Positions 40,528 to 50,395 of a DNA stretch of 64,000 nt are shown in pieces. The notes beneath the pieces are model-generated. The model had not been told where the DNA came from, searched no databases, and worked only from the letters and a program-made list of their open reading frames with translations. The translations under genes and the position numbers were made by a program. Numbering within the stretch: the first letter of the stretch is position 1; every line of letters starts with the position of its first letter. This stretch comes from Martensiomyces pterosporus (lineage: Eukaryota; Kickxellomycota; Kickxellomycetes; Kickxellales; Kickxellaceae), in the NCBI GenBank assembly GCA_025201845.1, contig MU603957.1:25517-89516 (forward strand). Reading direction: 5' to 3'.

Positions 40528-41311
40528 CCCGGAAGAAAGAAAGAAAATAAGAGAGGAGTGCAATGTCTGAAGAAATGAGAAAGGAAAAGAGAGAGCGCTG
40601 TGGGTGGAAGAGGCAAAGTGCCTGCGCCTGTTCCCGGCGCAGCGATCGCGAGCCAAAGAGCAAGTGGGGTGCTTTTCCTTCAGAGCAACCACGCCATGCT
40701 GGGGATAGGAAATCACCGGCCACGTCAGACCCATGCTGGGCACGGCCCGCCCGCTTCACATCTATACTGCTCTCCGCAGGAGATGGCTATTGCAGACCTG
40801 GACTCGGCACTTTATCTCACTCACATGTCGCTACAGCCGCCTATTTGCTCCTGTCCAGCCCGTATGAGCTTGTGCTTGTCGATCATCGCCATCTCTGCCG
40901 TGCACACATGCAACGAGGTCCTCTTGGGCGAGCAAGGGTGGCACTGCCACTGCAGCAGCCCCGCACTCTCTGGCGCCTTCTTGGAGCAGGTGTTTCAGCA
41001 CAGCGTACGCCGCCGAGAAGCGGGCAAGTGCCAGTCTGCTCCAGGGGGCTGGGAGGCGATTGTGCGGAGAGCGGGTGGCTGGCAAGCAATCCCAAATCGC
41101 AGTGCTGCCCTCAGCGTCCGGCACCAGACTGCCCGGACCAGGAAGGTGACCGACCCTTAATATCCCCACCAATGCCTGCGCCGGTCGAACCCCCTTATGA
41201 GCCAGAGCGTGGACAAAAACCAGCAGAGAAAAAATTTTCAATTGCATTTCTCTGTCGTTCCCTCTTCAATAGCACAGCCTCCTTCATCGCCTCTGAGGAA
41301 AGCCGTTCGAA
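40528..41311. other. Intergenic, 784 bp
   Basis: Divergent space between ERV2 (minus) and the small basic protein (plus). Open frames in both directions look like shadows and are not called. Confidence 0.45.
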
Positions 41312-41695
41312 ATGTCCAGCAACCAGACGCTCCAGGCACTCAGCAGCCTGCTGAAGAACAAGAAATCAAGGCGGTCCCGCAAAGAGAAATCAAAGCAAAA
41401 CCTCAGTGTCTTTGCCCGCCGCACAACAACCGCCAAACCACCCAAAAAGGAGGAGCCTGCATCTGCCGATACAGTGAAGGACGGCAAGGCGAAGCGGCCG
41501 GATCTCGCAGAGGCCGAGCGCACCCGCCAGAGGAACACCGTGCTGATGCGCACGGGCGACAAACTCACTTCGGTGAAGGGCAAGGACCTGCAGAGGGAGG
41601 TTCTGGAGATGATCCGTGCACAGGGCGAGCACAGGAACCCCAAGTTCAAGCGGAAGCGCAAGGCCACATTCTATGACTTTGAGGACGAGGAGTGA
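41312..41695 (+). CDS. Small basic protein, probably nuclear, unknown family
   Basis: 127 residues, strongly Lys/Arg-rich (K-N-K-K-S-R-R-S-R-K, F-K-R-K-R-K), with an acidic end (D-F-E-D-E-E). It has no signal peptide or membrane segment. The middle part (R-T-R-Q-R-N-T-V-L-M-R-T-G-D-K) is less basic and probably helical. A nucleolar or ribosome-biogenesis role is likely in general for such composition, but no specific family is recognised. The ATG has a good context (GAAATGTCC). Confidence 0.6.
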   Translation: MSSNQTLQALSSLLKNKKSRRSRKEKSKQNLSVFARRTTTAKPPKKEEPASADTVKDGKAKRPDLAEAERTRQRNTVLMRTGDKLTSVKGKDLQREVLEMIRAQGEHRNPKFKRKRKATFYDFEDEE

Positions 41696-41864
41696 GCATG
41701 AGGGCAGTTGCAGCAGCAGCAGCATGTATACTTGGAGTGTGTAAGTTTAAATAGCCATGGATATTCTTCTGCTGTTCAAAATGCGCAAAAGATAAGGGTA
41801 GATTACAAAAGAGAAGCAATGAAAACAAAATGGAATGGGCCTGCTACAGTGTCACATTTTGAGG

Positions 41865-43264
41865 CTAGGCCAGTGGCTCCTCGTTATCGCTGAGCCTTGA
41901 GAGATGGAGGTACGCGTCGGTTCCATATCCCTCCATGGAGATCAGCTTCAGGTCGCCGCCAAAGTACCTGGCGTACAGCCTGCTCAGCGGCAGCCCGTAC
42001 CCAAACCCAGCCAATGGCGCCTTAAAGTCCGACTTGTCAAACTCTGGATCAAGCATGGGCGTCTGCGCCGTGGTGTACATGTACGTCCACACCTGCTCCA
42101 TGGCGCTCCTCGGGATGCCGCCTCCCTCATCCGACACCTTCACCGTAATATCCTCGTTTCCCTCTGCCACCACCACCTTAATGGGCGGGTAGCTGTCGGC
42201 CTCATCGCCGTACAGCTCGACAACCGCACGCAGGGAATTCTTCAACAGCTCGAATATCATGTGGTGCAAGTGCGACGGCACATACATGAACTCCAGGTCC
42301 TTTGGGCAGTGCAGCTCGATATCCGGAATATTCATGAGCATATAATAGTCGCCGCAGATGTACCGCGCATTGTCAATTGCCTCCTGGACCACGTCCGCCA
42401 CCCTGGTGTTTGTGCAGATGATGCCCACGTAGTCTTTGTGCTTCTGGTGCTGGTTCAGCTCAATCTGCTGCCCTATGAGCATGCGGATTCCGATCCGGGA
42501 CAGGTAGAACCGGTCGAGGAAATGCTGGACGTGGTTGTCGATGATGTTCCTCTTCAGCCGCTGCTTGTACTCCACCACGCCCTGCGCCAGTGTTGTTACA
42601 ACTGGGTCGTGCCGGCGCTTGATCTTTTCCAGAGTCTTGACAAAGCTGCGGTTGTACTCGGATACCTCGACGGGAAGCTCTGTGGGCTTGACCTCGTAGT
42701 GGTAGCTACTACACCGAAACACCCAGAGCCAGAGAGGTAGGGAAAGCGATGGCCGCTGCTGTGCAGATTGATGAGACACAAATTATGCGTTTCCTCCCAT
42801 GCCATCACCTCTTCAAATCTTGCATCGACTTACCGGTGCTGGATGGAGGGGATCCAGTGCGCCCCTGATCCCTTTGGCTGGTCGTAATGCGTAAGGTTTG
42901 GCTGGTTTCCGGGCAGATGTCTCCGTTCCGCCGACGCCTGCACGGTGGCTGCCTTAACGGCATCCCTAATTCTCTCCGAGACCTTTGGGAAATTGATGAG
43001 CTCGTTGAACGAGTCGATATACATTCTCTTAACCCGCAACACGGACTGCATCTGGTTCAGGTTATCCGGCAGCGAGTCCAGCTCAACAACCCTGTGTGCT
43101 AAGCGGATGGGCAGCTCGTCGTGGAGGAACTGTGCGGCGCGCAACAGCGTCCCCTGCGATGGGTTTTGTCCAAACTCGACCATTTGCCGCAGAGATACGC
43201 CGGTCTGAGGGAACCGCGCAAAGTGGGCTATCTTGTTGGCCAGCTCCTTGGAAATTCCGGACAT
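41865..43264 (-). CDS. Mitochondrial protein kinase, PDK/BCKDK family
   Basis: Two exons, 42834-43264 and 41865-42705, joined by an intron at 42706-42833 (G|GTAAGT donor). The acceptor is a TAGTAG pair; either AG keeps the frame. The join reads S-I-Q-H-R-Y-H-Y-E-V. 423 residues. The GHKL ATPase boxes are clear: H-H-M-I-F-E-L-L-K-N-S-L-R-A (N box), D-E-G-G-G-I-P (G1) and G-F-G-Y-G-L-P-L-S-R-L-Y (G2). The N-terminal helix bundle holds R-L-A-H-R-V-V-E-L. It phosphorylates E1 of pyruvate or branched-chain ketoacid dehydrogenase. No clear presequence is visible at the chosen start, and the C-terminal tail is short. Confidence 0.9.
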
Positions 43265-43823
43265 TGGCTCCTGTGGGATATTACAAAGTGTCGCGTGGTA
43301 GCGAAGGTCAACGAAAAAGGCAGATGACAATAGTATGAGAAGGTAAGTACAGAAAGAAAGAGAAAAATCGAGCAGAGGAAAAACGAGGAGCAGGGGCGGT
43401 GGAGAAGGCAGGCAGGCAGTAGATAAATAGCAGCAGCGGGGGCTGGAGAAGGCGCTGATAAGGATACAGGGGGTCTGGCTTGCAGGCGTCTTCTTGCCCT
43501 TAGTGACTGCTCAAGTCATGCACAGCCGACTGAATATGCACGCAGCTTTGGCCGAGTGGGCAAGTGACGCAGGAGTCGCCGCTCTTATCTCTGCCAAAAT
43601 AGAGGCTCCGAAAACGCAGCTGCAATAGTAATCACGCGCAAGCTGCTGCCGCAATTCGCACAACACACTGGCTCACGCCATCCTCCCACATATGGACAAA
43701 ACCTCCGGGCCACAGAGGAACCCCCTGTCTCCACATGATAGCAGCGACAGCAAGAAGATTAGGCCAATCCTTTCGGCTTCGCAGAGAAAAAAGATTGGCC
43801 CAGGTGGAAGCCCGCCACGCGCC
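43265..43823. other. Intergenic, 559 bp
   Basis: PDK promoter and the 3' end of the SPC24-like gene. It contains a purine-rich segment near 43350-43450. No gene is seen. Confidence 0.5.
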
Positions 43824-44405
43824 TTACATCGAGCACAGGTCCCACAGCTGCGAAGCCATTTGATGTCCGGGAACCTGCTCATCCACAGAGATAACGCAGG
43901 CCGACTCCATGGACCTTACCCGGGCCCTGTCCAGCTCTCCTGTTTCCGCGCCAGCGAGGGGCTCCACACCCAGCCCGCGCAAAATCTGCAGCTTCAGCAC
44001 GGCCTCATCTGGAGTATAGCTCATCTCAATATTCTCATCCAGCTTGCCAAGCTCTGCCTCAAGGGCCTCGATTTCCCGCGCAAGCTTCTGCTGCTGCTCC
44101 GCCTGCGCCGCTATCCCATTCTCGGCCTCTTGCTTCTCACGCTCCAAATCCTGCATCGTTTCTGCGTGCGATTTCTCTTCTCTTTGTGCCTTGGATGCCT
44201 CGACGCGGCCACGGGCTGCCTGTAGACGCCGTGAGAGCGTTTGCAGGGCTTCCTGCACTTGGTCCAGCTCGCAGCGCCGAGCAGACTTTGCCTGCTCGAT
44301 GTATTGCGATACCTCCCTGCCTACCTGTGCGTCGTCGCTGTGTTGCAGGCTTTGTGTGGTCGACTGCATAAGGATGCGCTGTTCCGAAAGGTTCTCGAGT
44401 GCCAT
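43824..44405 (-). CDS. SPC24-like Ndc80-complex kinetochore subunit
   Basis: 193 residues from the ATG at 44405. Residues about 30-125 form a continuous coiled coil rich in E, Q, A and R. The C-terminal globular part begins with Y-T-P-D-E-A-V-L-K-L-Q-I-L-R-G-L-G-V, close to the entry into the RWD-like domain of SPC24 (L-K-L-x-x-Y-R-S-L-G). Size (about 200) and order fit. In the Ndc80 complex SPC24 pairs with SPC25 and links to CENP-T or Mis12. SPC25 or another coiled-coil protein is the alternative. Confidence 0.62.
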   Translation of the reverse strand: MALENLSEQRILMQSTTQSLQHSDDAQVGREVSQYIEQAKSARRCELDQVQEALQTLSRRLQAARGRVEASKAQREEKSHAETMQDLEREKQEAENGIAAQAEQQQKLAREIEALEAELGKLDENIEMSYTPDEAVLKLQILRGLGVEPLAGAETGELDRARVRSMESACVISVDEQVPGHQMASQLWDLCSM

Positions 44406-44894
44406 GGGTTGTGCTGTTCTGTTCTGTTCTGTTCTGTGCCGTGAATGTGGGCTGGAATGAGAGGAAAGTGCAAAATTAAGCGCGCTTGCCTGTGGAAGGA
44501 ATAGAGTAAACAGACGCACAAGCACCCACTTTCACCCGCTTGGCAGCTTGGAGCGAAAAGCCCCTAATGTAAACAGCGAGCCATCCATCCGAGCCGCACC
44601 TGTCGAGCCGAGTTTCCTCGAACATGCTCGAATAAAGCGGCTGGTGCTGGTGCTGGGTTGGGCGGTGTAACTATTTTTTTTTGGGCGCTGGCAGAGAAAA
44701 GCTCGAATTGGAAAGCTGGCAAGGTGCATCTTGCATTCCTCACCTTTTCTAGCACACTATAAATCCCCTCTAGCCGCTCCAGTCTCTCTTCAGCGTGCCT
44801 ACATTCCTAAAGGTACGGCTCAAACTTTGAAGCAAGTGGAAGCAAGCAAGCAAAGCTAGCGCTCCCTATTACCAGCAAGCTAAAGCCGGAGAAC
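44406..44894. other. Intergenic, 489 bp
   Basis: Divergent promoter between the SPC24-like gene and ZNF277. It holds a short GTTCT pentamer run at about 44410-44436 just before the SPC24-like start. No gene is seen. Confidence 0.55.
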
Positions 44895-46727
44895 ATGGCC
44901 GACGACGAATGGCAAACAGTCCCTGAAAAGCCACGCCCAGTCCGCGGCCGTCACCCACGCGGCCGTGGTGGCCACCGCGGTCGTTCGACCAGCACCGCAC
45001 GGCCCGGTGCCAGCCCCGCAGCAGGCGCAGCACCAGCAGCAGGCGCAGGCGGAGCCGCCGCCGCCAGCAACGAATGGCGCTCGTCCGGACAGCGTCGCCA
45101 AAGCACCAACGAGGCCTTCAATCGCAGCCGATCCCGCCCGCGTGGACCACCTGTTGCCTCCGGCAATGCGCCGTCGTTTAAGCTCGCGACATCAAACATG
45201 TTTGCGCTGCATGTGGGCAAGAGCAGCAGGGCCCGGAAGAACGAGGATTTGAAGGAGTTCTTTGAGAACCGCGACGACGACGAGGGCGAGGAAGAGACCT
45301 TTGACGGGATCGATGACGACGACCTGGACATCAGTGACTACGAGTCCGAGGATGATGCAGATGAGGCCACGTCGTTCCCGCCTGTGCCCATCCTTGTCCG
45401 CTGCCCCCTGTGCCCTGGTCACGAGCACGCCACGGAGGAGGAGCAGACGGGAGAGGAGCAGACGGGAGAGGAGCAGACGGGGGAGGAGCAGGAGGCTAGC
45501 CCCAGACCACTGCTTACTAGTGCCGCCGATCTGACCAAGCACCTGCGTGACGCCCACCAGCTTGTGTTCAAGAACCTCAACCACATGGTGCTTTTGCTTC
45601 AGAGGTACCTGGACGCGTGGACTGCAAAGCTGGCGGTCACTAACGTTGCTGACATTGCGACCAAGGAGGAGACGGCCGAGGGCACTGCCGTCTACCACAT
45701 CGACGCAGCCTCATGCCCTGAGGACAAGGAGATCCGCGATGCGGTGCAGAAGGAGAACCTGGACGATATCCTGAGGACCCAGGATATCGAGCGCCACGGC
45801 GACGCCCTCAACCCGCGCAAGTGCCTGTTCTGCAAGCATGTGTGCGAGGACCGCGCCGATCTCTTCCGCCATGGATACCGCGAGCACAACTTCAACATTG
45901 GACTGCCCGACAATCTGGTCAACGTCGACGAGTTTTTGCATATTTTGGAGAGCAAGCTTGCGTCGCTCCAGTGCCTGTACTGCGAGAAGACCTTTACCTC
46001 GCCGGCAGTCCTGCGCAAGCACATGCGCAAGAAGAAGCACTTCAAGATTAGCGCCCGCAACCGCCTCTATGACCGCTTCTATGTGGTCAATTATTTGGAG
46101 CCAGGAAAGAGCTGGGAGGCTATTGAGAACGAGAAGGCCGACTCGGATGCCGAAGAAGCCGATCGCAAGGACGACTCGTGGGCTGATTGGGACGACAAGG
46201 CCGACCTGCCCGCCCAGTCGCTTTTTGATGACCATGTGTCGGCTACCTCGGGGGAATGCTGGGAGTACATGAAGACCGAGTTCGGCTTTGATATCCACAG
46301 GGTCCGTGCCGATCGTGATCTTGATTTCTACAAGACCGTGGCACTCGTCAATATCATCCGCAGGAGCACCGCCAAAAACACTTGCTTTGCGTGCATGGAG
46401 GCGCTTGAGGATAGCAAGGCACTCGTGGCGCACTTGAAGCAGGCTGGAGCCGACCACCTGATGCCTCCTGCGGCGGACTCGCCCGTGTGGGAGGACAAGG
46501 ACAACCTGATCCCTGCTGTTGAGAACGATCCGCTGCTGATGGACTTTGATGACGATGGCGACTTCAACGAGGATGACGAGGAAAAGTCCCGCAGGCTGCT
46601 TGAGGAGAGCAAGAAGATCCTCAGAAAGAAGTTTGACCAGGTCTCGCTTGACTCGCCCAAAAAGGCGTCCAATGCGGAGCCCAGAGCTACCGCCGCTGCT
46701 GCGACTGCTGCGACATCCAGCTCGTAA
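44895..46727 (+). CDS. ZNF277: ZNF277-like C2H2 zinc-finger protein
   Basis: 610 residues. The N terminus is an Arg/Gly/Ala-rich disordered stretch, followed by an acidic block and the repeat E-E-Q-T-G three times. The zinc-finger body agrees with animal ZNF277: C-P-L-C-P-G, then C-L-F-C-K-H-V-C, F-N-I-G-L-P-D-N-L-V-N, Q-C-L-Y-C-E-K-T-F, H-M-R-K-K-K-H-F-K-I and Y-D-R-F-Y-V-V-N-Y-L-E-P-G-K-S-W-E, then D-D-W-x-D-W-like acidic residues. ZNF277 binds ribosomal protein uS5 and is linked to ribosome assembly and chromatin silencing in animals. One exon, no membrane segment. Confidence 0.9.
   Translation: MADDEWQTVPEKPRPVRGRHPRGRGGHRGRSTSTARPGASPAAGAAPAAGAGGAAAASNEWRSSGQRRQSTNEAFNRSRSRPRGPPVASGNAPSFKLATSNMFALHVGKSSRARKNEDLKEFFENRDDDEGEEETFDGIDDDDLDISDYESEDDADEATSFPPVPILVRCPLCPGHEHATEEEQTGEEQTGEEQTGEEQEASPRPLLTSAADLTKHLRDAHQLVFKNLNHMVLLLQRYLDAWTAKLAVTNVADIATKEETAEGTAVYHIDAASCPEDKEIRDAVQKENLDDILRTQDIERHGDALNPRKCLFCKHVCEDRADLFRHGYREHNFNIGLPDNLVNVDEFLHILESKLASLQCLYCEKTFTSPAVLRKHMRKKKHFKISARNRLYDRFYVVNYLEPGKSWEAIENEKADSDAEEADRKDDSWADWDDKADLPAQSLFDDHVSATSGECWEYMKTEFGFDIHRVRADRDLDFYKTVALVNIIRRSTAKNTCFACMEALEDSKALVAHLKQAGADHLMPPAADSPVWEDKDNLIPAVENDPLLMDFDDDGDFNEDDEEKSRRLLEESKKILRKKFDQVSLDSPKKASNAEPRATAAAATAATSSS
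45440..45490. repeat. 15 bp tandem repeat in ZNF277 (E-E-Q-T-G)
   Basis: Three copies of GAGGAGCAGACGGGA encode a repeated acidic pentapeptide within the disordered N-terminal region. Probably variable in copy number. Confidence 0.75.
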
Positions 46728-48245
46728 TGCCCTTCCTTTTCCTTTTGTCTTTTTCATAGCCATCTTTTTTATTTGCGTACTGACGCACCAAAATTTTGCA
46801 AACTACGTCGTCCTATACCGATAGTCGAAATAACTAGTCCCAGGCATTTCAATGCCACGACAGCTTGCCAGCAGAACTCATGGCTGAGCCTGGTGTATTC
46901 CCAATAAGCTTGGCGAAAACCCATGCCATCCGGGGGAGTCCGTGAATAAAATTACCTGGACACTGTTGTGACTCCTTGAACACTGGGCCGTGGTTGGCGA
47001 AGGTTCTTGGGAAAAGCGGCACACCACCTGCTGTCGCTGTCTGGAGCCCGCTCTGCTGGCTGCGCCGCATGCATTTGCGACGGGTAGCAGACAGAATACA
47101 GGAGCGGAATTCCTTATCCATCGGTAGCTTGTTGCGCGCTGGTGAGTGGGCGGTTTCGTTGTCGGTAACCCCGTTCGAGGGCCTGTCTGAAGCCGTAGAT
47201 CCAGCGCTGGTTCAGGGTGGAGCGGCAGTGGCGCTCTGCAACAAAGCAAACGCCCATGTCATCTGCTGCTGGGGTCGCGCTGACCACGAAAGTATGCTTG
47301 TCACTGCTGGGCTGAGCTCTGATCCTCGCCGCACGGCTGCTTTTGCCGACGAGTATCTGGCGTGCGCTTCCCAGAAACCCACGGCTGGCATGATGCGGCA
47401 TGCGAGCCACAGTAGCAGCGAAGAAGGTGCTACCTTCGCGTGTTAACCATGTGATGGATTTCCCCTTTCGCCACACCGAGGCTGCGTGGAATTTTCGACT
47501 AGCAAGGTGCTGTTCACGCCTACTAGCATGCAGTCATCAGGGCAGCAGATATTGGCCACAGAGCCTGGCAAATGCTCTCTCGTCCTGTCGATAGCCAGAT
47601 TCGCGCATTCCTGGCACTCGTATCTGGCACGGCTGTAGGGCCAGCTGGATCTACCGTGCTTTCTTGGGTGAGGGTGTTGTGCAATTTTCCAGCATCTAGC
47701 TTCACAACGTCGGCATCCGTACTGCCTACTGCTCAAGAGCATAAACATTTGACAATTGCCTTGGATCTCAGCTTGGTTTGGGAGTTGGGTTGCATGAGTA
47801 GAGCAGCCTTTCGAATGTTACTTGTATTCGACACCAGACACCCCCTCCCATTGGCCAGGCTGAAGAAAAAAGAAGGGACCAAAGGAAGAGATTTGCTGAC
47901 GGAAGTCCTTCATGGCAACAGCATGGCGCACATCGGTGCTGGATGACTTGGCTCTTGCCCCTACTATCGCAAAAGTGTAATTGGGTGCGGTCCAAAGGAA
48001 ACACGGCAACATCCGTGTAACGGTGTTTCATGCACTTGCGCCCACTTCTCAGCTTCATGCTCTGGGCCCACTTCCGCCCACTCGCCCCCAAATTCCGTGC
48101 ACACCGTGCGCCATGTACTACTACCTGCATAGCCCTGCTTATAAAACCAAGCACGGCGATGCATCCGGCTGTCGCGCTCACAGCACCTTCTCATCTCTTC
48201 TCTGTACGTATTTCGCACTCTACACATTATATTACATTTGTGAAA
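46728..48245. other. Gene-poor stretch, 1.5 kb; possible decayed coding traces
   Basis: No complete gene. On the minus strand three long open pieces follow each other in different frames (48012-47818, 47705-47523, 47476-47114), suggesting an old gene broken by frameshifts or an unresolved spliced gene. On the plus strand an open frame at 46976-47446 is of similar weight. None matches a family I recognise. The 3' part (after about 48138) is the TATA and leader region of the small gene that follows. Confidence 0.35.
48138..48146 (+). promoter_or_regulatory. TATA-like box of the small Cys-rich gene
   Basis: TTATAAAAC lies about 100 bp upstream of the ATG at 48246 and about 20 bp before an earlier in-frame ATG (48159), which argues for the later start. 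Confidence 0.5.
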
Positions 48246-48545
48246 ATGGCCGGCCTCAAATGCTCCGATATCAGCCCAAGGCAGCAGAGCCTCCTGATGC
48301 AGTGCTACTGCAAGACCACCTACAACACCGAGTTCTTCAGATACGTCCCCGAAGACCAGGCCGTCTTCTGCACGCGCGGTGATAAGGACACCTTCCACAC
48401 CAACACCACCTACGTCTGCGAGAACTACAGCAAGTACGATGGGTGCTCTGGTGTCAACATCTCGCCCAACACCGCCAGCCCCGCTGTCACCCTGAGCAAG
48501 GTCGCTCTCCTGGCTATTGCGTTCTCCTCCCTCCTCTTCATGTAA
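48246..48545 (+). CDS. Small six-cysteine protein with GPI-like or tail-anchor end
   Basis: 99 residues from the ATG at 48246. Six cysteines at 6, 20, 22, 42, 58 and 67, and three N-glycosylation motifs (53, 60, 71). The C terminus is hydrophobic (L-S-K-V-A-L-L-A-I-A-F-S-S-L-L-F-M), as in GPI-anchored or tail-anchored proteins. Glycosylation sites and paired cysteines fit a surface protein, but there is no visible signal peptide. An upstream exon or a different start may supply one. No family recognised. It lies next to the GH46 chitosanase (convergent). Confidence 0.55.
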   Translation: MAGLKCSDISPRQQSLLMQCYCKTTYNTEFFRYVPEDQAVFCTRGDKDTFHTNTTYVCENYSKYDGCSGVNISPNTASPAVTLSKVALLAIAFSSLLFM

Positions 48546-48745
48546 TTAAAATCAGCCCCTAGACGTTTCTTAGATACCCTTTTCCGCTTGGCTAGACGTT
48601 ATTCCACTACTAGAATCCACAACATCCGTCAGAGCACCCCTGAACACTATGGGCGGAGCTATATAAGTACACTCTATATGGTCATCAAAATCGCAATGTG
48701 CTGGAGAGAAGGCGCCAAATGGGCAGTGGCAAAGTGTAGAATGGC

Positions 48746-49582
48746 CTAGCAGGAGACGGTGGTGACCTTGCCGTCGTTGTTGAGGATCTCGACCGACTTT
48801 GTCCAGTTGTACTCCTTCTTATCGAGGGCGTGCTGGTAGGACTTGATTCGGTAGAGCGTCTTGGCCCATGCACCCGAAGCGTTCTCCTTCTCGTGGGGCT
48901 TCTTCAAGTCAGCCGTGCGCACGTTGAGGAACTTTTGCAGCCAGACAACCTCGTCAACCTTGTGGCCGTTGATGGTAAGAGTGCTTCCAGAGGATCCAGG
49001 TGCGTCTTTTGTGAACGCCGCATTGGTAGCCTTAACAAGGCCGCCCAGGCCGTCGGCGTCGGTGCCGGTTCCGTGCTGGATGCCAGCATCATACAGTTGC
49101 GCCTGGCTGATGCTGAACTTCAAGCCAAGTTTATCTGCGTACTTCTGGCTGGGCGAGAAGTACAGGTTGTCGCGGATGGTGTCCTGGGCGGCCTGGAACT
49201 TCTTGTCTGACTGGCCCAGCCTCTTCCATGTGTCGCAGTAGCCCTGGAGATTGTTGAGGGAGGGGCTGCCCTTGGCGGCGTACTCCTTCAGCACAGGGTC
49301 GTACTTGGAGAAGTCATCGCGCTTGGGAGGGGTACCGTGATACTGCTGGATTACCTGCCAGGCATCACCGGTTCCAGTGCAGAATCCGGCAATGCCAGAG
49401 GTGTATCCGCGGCCATCCTTGAAGTCCTCGCAGTACTCGTAGTGGAACCGAGTGTCGCCGTTCTCGTAGATGTTGGTAATCTTCAGGGCAAGCTCCTTGG
49501 GGCACCCGATGAGAGCGGCGTTAACAGACGAGAAGGTAGCGACGGTGGCAGCGAGACCAAGAGTAGCGGTGGTGAACTTCAT
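48746..49582 (-). CDS. Secreted GH46 chitosanase
   Basis: 278 residues with a signal peptide (about 22 residues, ending A-A-L-I-G). The catalytic pair of GH46 is visible: Glu40 in I-Y-E-N-G-D and Asp56 in K-D-G-R-G-Y-T-S-G-I-A-G-F-C-T-G-T-G-D. Further conserved parts are A-A-Q-D-T-I-R-D-N-L-Y-F-S-P and Y-D-A-G-I-Q-H-G. It cleaves chitosan, the deacetylated chitin of zygomycete-type walls. GH46 is best known from bacteria; most fungal chitosanases are GH75. A bacterial origin by transfer is possible, but this family also occurs in some early-diverging fungi. Distance between the catalytic residues is two less than in Streptomyces CsnN174. Confidence 0.88.
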   Translation of the reverse strand: MKFTTATLGLAATVATFSSVNAALIGCPKELALKITNIYENGDTRFHYEYCEDFKDGRGYTSGIAGFCTGTGDAWQVIQQYHGTPPKRDDFSKYDPVLKEYAAKGSPSLNNLQGYCDTWKRLGQSDKKFQAAQDTIRDNLYFSPSQKYADKLGLKFSISQAQLYDAGIQHGTGTDADGLGGLVKATNAAFTKDAPGSSGSTLTINGHKVDEVVWLQKFLNVRTADLKKPHEKENASGAWAKTLYRIKSYQHALDKKEYNWTKSVEILNNDGKVTTVSC

Positions 49583-50116
49583 TGTTGCTAATGCTGTAAA
49601 ATGAGAACGGAGTGTTGTTGGTATTGAGATGCTGAATATAGCGATGATGGTGGTGGTGGTGGTGATGGTGATGGTAGTGGTGAACTTGGATGTTGCTGAA
49701 CTGGTGAGTTTTTATACCAGTTTGCCCCTCTCGTGGACCTGACAGTTATCAGGGTACCAGCAGCAGCAACGTGTATGCAAACATGCTGGTAGCCCTGTTG
49801 TCTCCTAGGTTCTCATGCATGTGGCTGGCAAATAAAGCAAATGGCAGGTATCTTTAGAATTTCTGACATGTATTCGTGCATCTCGATTTCTTGGCATCTG
49901 CAACCCCGATATGTATTTGTATGCACACATATTTAGATTTGCTGCTAATTAAAGATGGGGATGGAAAGTGCCTTTGGGACAAAGAAACAGGAACATTCCA
50001 TGCCGAGCATGCATTTGTTTCTGCACCAGAGCGGGCCATGCATGTCTGGAGAACCGAAAGCCGCTCGGTCTACTTGGCAGCGACAAGCGGCTGTTTGCTC
50101 TTGTTCATTCCATGTA
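49583..50116. other. Chitosanase promoter and left side of gap
   Basis: Contains a GGT/GAT microsatellite at about 49641-49684 and a TATA-like element (TTTTTATACC) near 49711 on the plus strand. An open frame runs from 49876 to the gap, but it shows no recognisable transposase part or any other family. Confidence 0.5.
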
Positions 50117-50126
50117 NNNNNNNNNN
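50117..50126. other. Assembly gap (10 N)
   Basis: Ten unresolved bases. The real length is unknown; it lies where a mariner-like element begins, so the gap probably reflects a repeat that could not be assembled. Confidence 0.95.
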
Positions 50127-50393
50127 AGCACCTCCCTACTCACCCGACCTAGCACCATGCGACTTTTGGCTCTTCCCACGCATGAAGGACTTCCTACGGG
50201 GCAGGTCATTTGGGTCGCTTGAGGACCTAAAATTGGCCTGGCAAAACGAGATCCATAAAATTCCAAAGGAGCGATATGTTCACTGTTTTGAGCAGTGGAT
50301 ATGTCGATGTCGTGCAGTCAAAGAGCGTGGCGGTGAATATTATTAGTTTCGCTTGATTTAAGAAAAACGGTTCGAAATATAGTGCAACCCCTG
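50127..50393 (+). mobile_element. Mariner-type (Tc1/mariner) transposase remnant, 3' part
   Basis: The open frame after the gap reads P-P-Y-S-P-D-L-A-P-C-D-F-W-L-F-P and ends R-G-G-E-Y-Y and a stop at 50345, the C-terminal end of a mariner transposase with the third catalytic Asp. About 50 bp later the sequence shows a likely terminal inverted repeat (TAGTGCAACCCCTG) followed by TATA, fitting a TA target site. The N-terminal two thirds and left end are missing, in or beyond the gap. Not functional as shown. The family is common in animal genomes; contamination or transfer should be considered. Confidence 0.8.
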
Positions 50394-50395
50394 TA

